5,256 nucleotides of DNA, taken from the NCBI GenBank assembly GCA_964438025.1, contig CAYTIK010000036.1, positions 1-5,256 on the forward strand, read 5' to 3'. Origin of the DNA: GCA-002790615 sp964438025. GTDB taxonomy: Bacteria > Patescibacteriota > Minisyncoccia > Moranbacterales > UBA2206. A program made the translations under genes and the position numbers. Shown here piece after piece: positions 1 through 4,479 of this stretch. Position 1 is the stretch's first letter. Every line of letters starts with the position of its first letter. The notes beneath the pieces are model-generated. The model was not told the DNA's origin, searched no databases, and worked only from the letters and a program-made list of their open reading frames with translations.

Positions 1-1
1 A

Positions 2-175
2 ACTGGAGCTATTGCGAAAAACGCTAAAGTAAGATTTATTAATGATCTAATACGAATACTACCTAATTCATGCTCCATGATCCATGTTTTATGTTATATG
101 TTTCATGTTACATGTTCCATGTTTTTTGGTTTGATTTCCCCTGAACAAACTGATACTATTGCCATACAACCATAA
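2..175 (+). CDS. Possible C-terminal tail of an upstream gene, 5' partial
   Basis: This frame is open from the window edge to a TAA at 173-175. Its first 22 or so codons read like ordinary protein (TGAIAKNAKVRFINDLIRIL). After that it runs through the 7-bp repeat array (69-124) and the unique core, so any genuine C-terminus may have been replaced or extended by repeat-derived sequence. No family is recognisable from so short a piece. A competing reading exists on the minus strand: a frame beginning at an ATG complementary to about 77-79 runs off the left edge and encodes a hydrophobic stretch (LINLTLAFFAIAPV) that could be the start of a divergent membrane or secreted protein. The plus strand is slightly preferred because all other genes run that way. 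Only upstream sequence can decide. Confidence 0.25.
   Translation, partial: TGAIAKNAKVRFINDLIRILPNSCSMIHVLCYMFHVTCSMFFGLISPEQTDTIAIQP
69..124 (+). repeat. Degenerate 7-bp tandem array, CATGTTY type (array 1)
   Basis: Eight contiguous 7-bp units can be read: CATGCTC, CATGATC, CATGTTT, TATGTTA, TATGTTT, CATGTTA, CATGTTC and CATGTTT. The C/T-ATG core is kept while the last three bases drift, so the array has diverged rather than expanded recently. It has the same orientation as the clean array at 208-246 and the opposite orientation to the array at 163-198. The 9-mer TTCATGCTC at its left end (67-75) has an exact reverse complement at 189-197. Confidence 0.85.
131..159 (+). promoter_or_regulatory. 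Candidate sigma70-type promoter in the core between repeat arrays
   Basis: TTGATT (131-136) and TACTAT (154-159) are separated by exactly 17 bp. Each hexamer matches four of six consensus positions. Initiation would fall near 166, in the start of the inverted array, giving a leader of about 80 nt for the glycosyltransferase at 244. The match is modest and AT-rich DNA produces such pairs by chance. It is listed because it is the only plausible promoter seen upstream of the first complete gene and it lies in the non-repeated core. Confidence 0.3.
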
Positions 176-198
176 AGCATAAAACATAGAGCATGAAG
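163..198 (-). repeat. 7-bp repeat array in inverted orientation (array 2)
   Basis: The plus strand reads CATACAAC, CATAAAG, CATAAAA, CATAGAG and CATGAAG. These units begin with CAT and continue with purines, so on the minus strand they read as CTTCATG/TTTTATG-like units of the same family as array 1. Arrays 1 and 2 therefore face each other across a 38-bp non-repetitive core (125-162), like the arms of a small inverted-repeat element. Confidence 0.65.
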
Positions 199-207
199 CA
201 AAAAAAG

Positions 208-246
208 AATGTTCCATGTTCCATGTTCCATGTTCCATGTTCCATG
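208..246 (+). repeat. Near-perfect CATGTTC tandem array abutting a start codon (array 3)
   Basis: A first unit AATGTTC is followed by four identical CATGTTC units and a terminal CATG whose ATG (244-246) is the likely start codon of the glycosyltransferase. Because the unit is 7 bp, successive ATGs (209, 216, 223, 230, 237, 244) step through all three frames. Unlike arrays 1 and 2 this one is almost homogeneous, which suggests recent expansion or gene conversion. A gene caller that picks the longest reading frame would turn it into a false N-terminus with a repeated MFHVPCS pattern. Confidence 0.9.
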
Positions 247-924
247 AATAAGGTATTTATCATCATCCCCGCCTACAACGAAGCTCCCGTCATTCAAGAC
301 GTTATCCGGGAAATCCAAAAAGCTGGTTACCAAAATATTATCATCGTTGACGACGGCAGCCAGGATAGCACTTTTTCCAAGATTCAGAGTATTCCCGGCG
401 TTATCGCGCTAAAACACAAAATCAACCGCGGCAAAGGCGCGGCCACCAAGACCGGCATTGAGGCGGCCAAGCTGCTGGGCGCGGAAATTATCGTCACTCT
501 GGACGGCGACGGCCAGCACGATCCGCAAGATATTTCCAAATTAATCCAGCCGCTTACCGAAAAAAAATGCGAAGTGGTTCTGGGTACCCGGCTCAAAAAC
601 CCCGCCGGCATGCCTTGGTATAAAATTATCCATAATAAAATCGGGAACATAATCACTTGGTGGCTTTTTGGATTATATGTCACGGACAGCCAATCCGGCC
701 TGCGCGCTTACTCGCGGAAAGCCTCGGAAATGATTGATACGCGCTACGACCGCTACGAATACGACAGCGAAGTCATCCGGGAAATTTATCTCCACAAGCT
801 CCGCTTCCAAGAAGTCCCTATAAAAGTCCGCTATACCGCCTATTCTCAAAGTAAACTGGAAAAACAAAACCTCTTAAACGGCCTCAAAACTTTATACAAA
901 ATGATGTGGAAGTTGATAAATTAG
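244..924 (+). CDS. GT2 glycosyltransferase, DPM1-like (polyprenyl-phosphate sugar synthase type)
   Basis: This is a 226-residue GT-A fold enzyme that probably transfers a sugar from a nucleotide donor to a lipid phosphate on the inner face of the membrane. Visible motifs are PAYNE (9-13), VDDGSQD (35-41), NRGKGAA (61-67), the metal-binding DGDGQHDP (87-94), LGTR (113-116) and DSQSGLRAY (148-156). This is the usual motif set of dolichyl/polyprenyl-phosphate mannosyl- or glucosyltransferases. There is no C-terminal membrane pair or GtrA domain, so it is the short soluble or peripheral form. The start at 244 is chosen because residues from the in-frame ATGs at 193 and 223 are encoded by the CATGTTC repeat, whereas MNKVFIIIPAYNE is a normal GT2 N-terminus. 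No Shine-Dalgarno motif is present. A partner DUF2304 gene lies downstream, separated by an inserted cassette. Sugar and acceptor cannot be told from sequence. Confidence 0.93.
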   Translation: MNKVFIIIPAYNEAPVIQDVIREIQKAGYQNIIIVDDGSQDSTFSKIQSIPGVIALKHKINRGKGAATKTGIEAAKLLGAEIIVTLDGDGQHDPQDISKLIQPLTEKKCEVVLGTRLKNPAGMPWYKIIHNKIGNIITWWLFGLYVTDSQSGLRAYSRKASEMIDTRYDRYEYDSEVIREIYLHKLRFQEVPIKVRYTAYSQSKLEKQNLLNGLKTLYKMMWKLIN

Positions 925-930
925 TTTTAA

Positions 931-956
931 AGTTTATAAAGTTATAACGTTCATAA
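931..956 (+). repeat. Left outer arm of inverted repeat
   Basis: This arm begins 6 bp after the glycosyltransferase stop codon. Positions 936-951 are an exact reverse complement of 1381-1396; extended to 931-951 the match is 20 of 21, and to 956 it is 24 of 26. Internally it is made of degenerate 8-9-bp units (GTTTTAAA from 924, GTTTATAAA, GTTATAAC, GTTCATAAA), so the arm may have arisen from a short tandem array. Confidence 0.85.
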
Positions 957-965
957 AGAAAAAAA

Positions 966-980
966 TAAAGTTTTTAACGT
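966..980 (+). repeat. Left inner arm of nested inverted repeat
   Basis: GTTTTTAACGT at 970-980 is an exact reverse complement of 1347-1357. With one mismatch the pairing extends to 966-968 with 1359-1361. It ends 7 bp before the start codon of the four-helix-bundle gene, so in a folded transcript the start would be close to the top of the stem. Confidence 0.7.
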
Positions 981-987
981 AAAATTT

Positions 988-1338
988 ATGGGAAAAATAG
1001 AAAAATTTGAAGATATTTTAGCTTGGCAAGAATCGAGAGCTATGGTTGAAGCAGTTTATGGCTTATTTAAAAATTGTAGAGATTACTCTTTTCGCGATCA
1101 ACTACAAAGGGCAGTTATTTCAATCATGAATAATATCGCTGAGGGATATGAAAGAAAAGGAAATAAAGAGTTTGTAAAATTTTTATACATCGCCAAAGGC
1201 TCTTGCGCCGAAGTACGTTCAATGCTTTATATTGCTTTAACTTTAGGCTATATTAACAATAAGAATTTCGACACATATCAAGATAAGTGTTTGCATATAT
1301 CTAGCATGCTTTCAAACTTTATAAAAAAATTAATTTAA
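988..1338 (+). CDS. Four-helix-bundle protein, S23/IVP/Avd-like family
   Basis: This 116-residue protein matches the four-helix-bundle family found in 23S rRNA intervening sequences (S23) and as the Avd accessory protein of diversity-generating retroelements. Family marks are the N-terminal aromatic pair in ILAWQESRAM (10-19), FRDQLQRAVISI (35-46), NNIAEGYERKG (48-58), FVKFLYIAKGSCAEV (62-76) and ALTLGYI (83-89), followed by a last amphipathic helix. Its length is typical and it looks intact. Family members bind nucleic acids weakly or assemble as oligomers; the biological role of stand-alone copies is unknown. Avd function is unlikely because no reverse transcriptase or template repeat is present. 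The gene fills the loop of the nested inverted repeats (931-1401) and is much more AT-rich than its neighbours. No Shine-Dalgarno motif precedes the ATG. Confidence 0.92.
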   Translation: MGKIEKFEDILAWQESRAMVEAVYGLFKNCRDYSFRDQLQRAVISIMNNIAEGYERKGNKEFVKFLYIAKGSCAEVRSMLYIALTLGYINNKNFDTYQDKCLHISSMLSNFIKKLI

Positions 1339-1346
1339 ACGTTACG

Positions 1347-1361
1347 ACGTTAAAAACATTA
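1347..1361 (+). repeat. Right inner arm of nested inverted repeat
   Basis: ACGTTAAAAAC at 1347-1357 is an exact reverse complement of 970-980, and 1359-1361 continues the pairing after one mismatch. It starts 9 bp after the stop codon of the four-helix-bundle gene. The spacing to the outer right arm is close to that on the left side, so both pairs can form together with a small internal loop. Confidence 0.7.
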
Positions 1362-1375
1362 AAACTTTAAGAACG

Positions 1376-1401
1376 TTATAAACGTTATAACTTTATGAAC
1401 T
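1376..1401 (+). repeat. Right outer arm of inverted repeat, with AACGTTATA tandem copies
   Basis: Positions 1381-1401 are the partner of 931-951. Two exact tandem copies of AACGTTATA occur at 1372-1380 and 1381-1389, within a run of degenerate 9-bp units from about 1339 to 1400. The ATG at 1395-1397, one possible start of the following gene, lies inside this arm. Confidence 0.85.
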
Positions 1402-1757
1402 ATCCTATGAACCTCCACCTCTACCAACTCGTCATCGCCCTCATTTCCGCCTTTATGATTTTCCAGGGCATCAAAAATTACCTGAAAGGCCAGACCGGAC
1501 AGACTTTTACCAAAGTTCTCATCCGCATCGTCATCTGGGGCGGTATGGCAACGATCGCCCTGTTCCCCAAAATCACCAATCTTTTGGCCGCTGTCATCGG
1601 ACTGGAAGGTAATATCAACGCCGTCATCCTGACTGCCTTTCTTTTAATTTTCCTCATTCTATTCAAATTGCTTTCCGCCATTGAAAGATTGGAGCAACAA
1701 ATTTCGGAAGTAACCCGGAAAGACGCGATAAAGGAAATAAAAAAAGAAGGGTTTTAA
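1395..1757 (+). CDS. DUF2304-like small membrane protein
   Basis: This 120-residue protein has three predicted membrane segments (about 9-26, 43-57 and 74-93) and a charged C-terminal helix (94-117) with heptad-like leucines and isoleucines (AIERLEQQISEVTRKDAIKEI). The layout with R44, W48, the LFP at 56-58, the IGL at 68-70 and the acidic-basic tail agrees with DUF2304. That family is commonly encoded next to DPM1-like GT2 enzymes and probably acts with them in lipid-linked sugar metabolism; the biochemical role is not established. The start at 1395 lies within the right arm of the inverted repeat. An in-frame ATG at 1407 gives MNLHLYQLVIAL, an equally natural N-terminus, and may be the original start. 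Neither has a clear Shine-Dalgarno motif. GC content resembles the upstream glycosyltransferase more than the cassette between them. Confidence 0.82.
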   Translation: MNYPMNLHLYQLVIALISAFMIFQGIKNYLKGQTGQTFTKVLIRIVIWGGMATIALFPKITNLLAAVIGLEGNINAVILTAFLLIFLILFKLLSAIERLEQQISEVTRKDAIKEIKKEGF

Positions 1758-1781
1758 TAACAAAAATCCTTAAAAAAGTAC

Positions 1782-1828
1782 TATTTCAAGGATTACAACT
1801 CCTCATAATTGACATATTTCAAGGAGTA
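1782..1828 (+). repeat. Direct repeat TATTTCAAGG, 33 bp apart, overlapping a promoter
   Basis: TATTTCAAGGATTA (1782-1795) and TATTTCAAGGAGTA (1815-1828) match at 13 of 14 positions. The second copy lies in the spacer of the promoter at 1809-1837. The first copy also ends the inverted pair AATCCTT (1765-1771) and AAGGATT (1788-1794). The spacing of about three helical turns would suit a dimeric regulator, but no regulator is encoded nearby. Confidence 0.4.
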
Positions 1829-1837
1829 TGCTAATAT
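1809..1837 (+). promoter_or_regulatory. Strong sigma70-type promoter with extended -10
   Basis: A perfect -35 hexamer TTGACA (1809-1814) is followed by a 17-bp spacer and TAATAT (1832-1837). A TG at 1829-1830 one base before the -10 forms an extended -10 element. Transcription would start near 1844, giving a leader of about 22 nt to the ATG at 1866. This is the best promoter in the window and shows that the ATPase gene can be expressed independently of the genes before it. Confidence 0.72.
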
Positions 1838-1865
1838 TAAGACACAATTTAGTAATATAATCAAT

Positions 1866-2990
1866 ATGAAAATTTCCAGAATTTACGATAAAATTGAAAA
1901 TCTTCTTGAACCAAACAAGGTGCTCGTTATTTATGGTCCCCGCCAAGTGGGAAAAACCACCCTAGTAAAAGATTTTTTGGCGCGTACGTCCATGAAATGG
2001 CGCTATGAAAACGGCGATGATACCCGCATCCAAGAATTGGGCTCTCTTAATTTTGATATCATAAAAGAATTCGCAAAAGGATATGACATAATCGCCTTTG
2101 ACGAAGCTCAGCGCATTCCTAATATTGGCATGGTACTTAAAATAATAGTTGATAATGTTCCCGACATCCGCCTCATAGCCACGGGATCTTCGTCTTTTGA
2201 ACTTGCCGGACAAATAGGAGAACCGCTCACGGGAAGAAAAAGAACGCTGTCGCTCTTCCCCATTTCACAGCTAGAGCTTAGCAAAACATCCAATGGTTTC
2301 GATTTAAAGAAAAAACTTGAACAACAGCTCATTTATGGAAACTACCCCCAGGTTATGACGAGAAAAACAGATAACCTCAGACGAGAAATAGTCGAGGAAA
2401 TAGCTCATTCCTATCTGCTTAAAGACATCTTGGAATTGGAAAAAGTAAAAAGTTCCAAAATTCTTTTGGATCTTTTACGCTTGCTCGCATTTCAAATCGG
2501 CAATGAAGTTTCACTTTCGGAACTTGCTCAAAAAATCGGCATTGATACAAAGACAGTGGCGCGCTATCTCGATCTTTTCGAAAAATCTTTTGTACTCTTA
2601 AATGTGCGCGGCTACAGCGGAAACCTCCGAGATGAAATAACCCGGAAAAGTAAATATTATTTCTACGACAACGGCATTCGCAATGCTTTAATCGCAAACT
2701 TTAATGAACTGCCGCTCAGAGACGATATTGGAGCTCTTTGGGAAAATTTTATTTTCATGGAACGCTTGAAGAAACGTTCTTATGAAAACATATCCGCCAA
2801 TGTTTATTTCTGGAGAACTTGGCAGCAACAAGAGGTTGATATTGTTGAAGAACGCGAAGGAAAACTTTTCGGATATGAAGCTAAATATTCCGCTAAAAAC
2901 GTCCGCCTACCATCTCAATGGAAATTAAATTACCCGGATGCTTCCTTTGAGGTGATAACAAAAGAAAACTACGTTGATTTTGTAACTTGA
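1866..2990 (+). CDS. AAA_14/DUF4143-family P-loop ATPase
   Basis: This 374-residue protein has the two-domain layout of the large AAA_14 plus DUF4143 group. The N-terminal ATPase domain shows Walker A GPRQVGKTT (24-32), Walker B IIAFDEAQ (75-82), a sensor segment IATGSSSFEL (104-113) and the family signature PLTGRKR (120-126). A winged-helix-like stretch near 217-250 (SLSELAQKIGIDTKTVARYL) is followed by the DUF4143 region. It ends in a PD-(D/E)xK-like core with E323, D325, E338 and K340 (EVDIV, then YEAKYS), all conserved, so it appears intact. The biological role of the family is unknown; nuclease or regulatory functions are suggested only by fold. ATG 1866 is chosen over the in-frame TTG at 1809, which is the -35 box. 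The gene has its own promoter and no obvious link to glycan synthesis, so it is probably a passenger. Confidence 0.9.
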   Translation: MKISRIYDKIENLLEPNKVLVIYGPRQVGKTTLVKDFLARTSMKWRYENGDDTRIQELGSLNFDIIKEFAKGYDIIAFDEAQRIPNIGMVLKIIVDNVPDIRLIATGSSSFELAGQIGEPLTGRKRTLSLFPISQLELSKTSNGFDLKKKLEQQLIYGNYPQVMTRKTDNLRREIVEEIAHSYLLKDILELEKVKSSKILLDLLRLLAFQIGNEVSLSELAQKIGIDTKTVARYLDLFEKSFVLLNVRGYSGNLRDEITRKSKYYFYDNGIRNALIANFNELPLRDDIGALWENFIFMERLKKRSYENISANVYFWRTWQQQEVDIVEEREGKLFGYEAKYSAKNVRLPSQWKLNYPDASFEVITKENYVDFVT

Positions 2991-2999
2991 TTAAACATT

Positions 3000-3014
3000 T
3001 TTCAATCATTGAAA
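3000..3014. promoter_or_regulatory. Perfect palindrome ahead of a glycosyltransferase gene
   Basis: TTTCAAT and ATTGAAA (3000-3006 and 3008-3014) are a perfect inverted pair around a single central C, in the 31-bp gap between the ATPase stop and the next start. As RNA it would be a weak six-pair A/U-rich hairpin with a three-base loop and no following U-run, so it is not a terminator. A DNA operator or a chance palindrome are the options. Confidence 0.35.
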
Positions 3015-3021
3015 GATTAGA

Positions 3022-3843
3022 ATGGAAAAAAATAGCCCTCAAATTTCTGTCTTGCTGTCCGTTTTCAATACGCCGGAAATTTTTTTAAGAAAATCCATTG
3101 AAAGTATTTTGTGTCAAAGTTTTCAAAATTTTGAGTTTTTAATCATTAACGATGGCTCGACTGACAAAAGATGTTTGGAAATTCTGGCAGAATACGCCCG
3201 GAAGGACAGCCGGATTAAATTATTGTGCAACGAAACCAATCTCGGTTTAGCTCAATCGTTGAATTTGGGATTAAAAAAATCCGAGGGGAAATATGTTGCC
3301 CGCTTGGATAGTGACGATTTAGCGGATATGCGCCGATTGGAAAAACAATTGGAGTTTATGGAAAAAAATCCCGCCTACGCGCTGTGCGGTTCCTGGGCGC
3401 AGATTATCGATGAAAATTCAAATATTACCGGTGAAAAAAAATTTTTTACCGATTACACGAAGATTAAAAAAAAGCTGCTGCTTTTTAATTTTTTTACCCA
3501 CTCGTCGCTTTTTTTCCTCCGGGATTTGGTCGCGGAACTGGGAAATTATAATGAAAAGCTGAAAAAAGCCCAGGATTACGATTTACTGCTGAAAATTTCC
3601 GCGCGTTATCCAATAGCGATTATTCCCGAATTTCTCTGTTCCAATCGGATCTGGCCGGGCAGCCTGACTTCGCAAGGCAAGAAAAAACAAGAATGGTGCG
3701 CGCTTAAAGCCCGTTGGAATGCTCTGTGTTCATATGGTTATCCGAAAAGATATTTTTACCAGCTGATTCCACCAGTTTTGTATTTCTTATTTATCCCCTA
3801 CTTTATAGAAAAACAACTTTTTAAAATCCTTTGGCAAAAATAA
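3022..3843 (+). CDS. GT2 glycosyltransferase (GT-A fold), glycan assembly
   Basis: This 273-residue family 2 transferase probably adds one sugar to a growing surface glycan at the cytoplasmic membrane. Motifs in order are SVLLSVFNT (9-17), INDGSTD (42-48), NETNLGLAQSLNLGL (70-84), the metal-binding LDSDD (95-99), THSS (159-162) with the conserved histidine of this subgroup, and the acceptor-side AQDYDLLLK (183-191). The C-terminal 30 residues contain a hydrophobic stretch (LIPPVLYFLFIPYFI) that may anchor it to the membrane. The start at 3022 gives the normal short lead-in before the first beta strand; only a weak GAAAG lies upstream. Its TAA overlaps the next gene's ATG by one base, so the two are translated from one message. 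Donor and acceptor sugars cannot be read from the sequence. Confidence 0.92.
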   Translation: MEKNSPQISVLLSVFNTPEIFLRKSIESILCQSFQNFEFLIINDGSTDKRCLEILAEYARKDSRIKLLCNETNLGLAQSLNLGLKKSEGKYVARLDSDDLADMRRLEKQLEFMEKNPAYALCGSWAQIIDENSNITGEKKFFTDYTKIKKKLLLFNFFTHSSLFFLRDLVAELGNYNEKLKKAQDYDLLLKISARYPIAIIPEFLCSNRIWPGSLTSQGKKKQEWCALKARWNALCSYGYPKRYFYQLIPPVLYFLFIPYFIEKQLFKILWQK

Positions 3844-4475
3844 TGTATAATTTTATCCTGAAAATTCTCGTCTGGATCCATAATTTTTCTTACCGGCTTA
3901 TCGGCGTTTTGGCCATCAAGGAAAATGGAGGAATTCACCCAAAGCACAAAATACAAAATTATTCCGAGTTTTTTCTCAGCAACATTTCTCCATCTGACAA
4001 AGTTTTGGATATCGGCTGCGGCAACGGTGTTTGTACCCATGCCGTGGCGGAAAAAGCGGCTAAGGCCATTGGCATAGACATTTCTCCAAAAAATATCGCG
4101 ATGGCGAAAGAAAAATTTTCCCATGGCAATTTGGAATATATCATCGGTGACGCTACGACTTATGAATTCAAGGAAAATTTTGATGTAATCATGCTTTCCA
4201 ACGTCTTGGAACACATCGAAAATCGAATTGAATTTTTGGAAAAAATAAACAAATTGGCGCCGAAAATTTTGATACGCGTTCCCCTGCTTACCCGCGATTG
4301 GCTGGCAGTTTATAAAAAAGAGAAAGGCTGGGAATATAAACTGGACAAAACCCATTTTATCGAATATTCTGAAGAAAGTTTTAAAGATGAGCTAAATAAA
4401 ACCGGATTAAAAATTGAAAATATTCGTATCCAATTTGGAGAACTATATGCCATCTGCAAAAACAATCTTTCTTAA
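3843..4475 (+). CDS. Class I SAM-dependent methyltransferase
   Basis: This 210-residue protein has a Rossmann-fold methyltransferase core of the Methyltransf_11/23 type. Motif I is VLDIGCGNG (54-62), the ribose-binding acidic residue is D79 in GIDIS (77-81), motif III is GDAT (102-105) and the post-core motif is LSNVLEHIEN (118-127). An N-terminal helical extension of about 45 residues precedes the core. Its place between two glycosyltransferases suggests it methylates a sugar or a glycan end, which is an inference. The start is taken at ATG 3843, which forms a TAATG overlap with the preceding stop. The in-frame TTG at 3831 would only add four residues inside the previous gene and is less likely. 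The next gene begins 4 bp after its stop. Confidence 0.9.
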   Translation: MYNFILKILVWIHNFSYRLIGVLAIKENGGIHPKHKIQNYSEFFLSNISPSDKVLDIGCGNGVCTHAVAEKAAKAIGIDISPKNIAMAKEKFSHGNLEYIIGDATTYEFKENFDVIMLSNVLEHIENRIEFLEKINKLAPKILIRVPLLTRDWLAVYKKEKGWEYKLDKTHFIEYSEESFKDELNKTGLKIENIRIQFGELYAICKNNLS

Positions 4476-4479
4476 AAAA

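Larger units (their letters stand above)
931..1401 (+). mobile_element. IVS-like inverted-repeat cassette carrying a four-helix-bundle gene
   Basis: A 471-bp segment is bounded by inverted repeats and contains one gene (988-1338). The outer arms 931-951 and 1381-1401 match at 20 of 21 positions; the one difference (T935, G1397) is a U-G wobble in RNA, so the transcript could pair all 21. After one mismatch, 953-956 also pairs with 1376-1379. The inner arms 970-980 and 1347-1357 are perfect over 11 bp. Hand-counted GC is about 33% inside against about 53% in the gene before and 45% in the gene after. It sits between a glycosyltransferase and a DUF2304 gene, which are commonly adjacent. No target-site duplication is evident and no transposase is encoded, so mobility is an inference. 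The closest known parallel is the S23-encoding intervening sequence of some 23S rRNA genes. Confidence 0.55.

Noticed and set aside
193..243. N-terminal extension of the first glycosyltransferase from ATG 193 or 223
   Set aside because: The extra residues are translated CATGTTC repeats and precede a complete GT2 N-terminus that starts at 244.
69..246. CRISPR array
   Set aside because: The units are 7 bp and contiguous, with no spacers, and no cas gene is present.
988..1338. Avd of a diversity-generating retroelement
   Set aside because: No reverse transcriptase, template repeat or variable repeat is seen in the window; the enclosing inverted repeats fit the S23 intervening-sequence type better.
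1765..1794. Intrinsic terminator after the DUF2304 gene
   Set aside because: The 7-bp stem is A/T-rich with a 16-nt loop and is not followed by a T-run.
2988..2990. Possible TGA recoding, as in Gracilibacteria/SR1
   Set aside because: TGA ends the ATPase at the expected family length and no gene needs in-frame TGA readthrough.
1679..3018. 12-bp exact match between 1679-1690 and 3007-3018
   Set aside because: About one 12-bp match is expected by chance in a window of this size, and one copy lies in coding sequence.
3831..3842. TTG start for the methyltransferase
   Set aside because: It adds only four residues inside the preceding gene; ATG 3843 makes the usual TAATG stop-start overlap.
3798..4355. 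185-codon open frame on the minus strand
   Set aside because: It is antisense to the methyltransferase, whose motifs are clear, and shows no recognisable domain.
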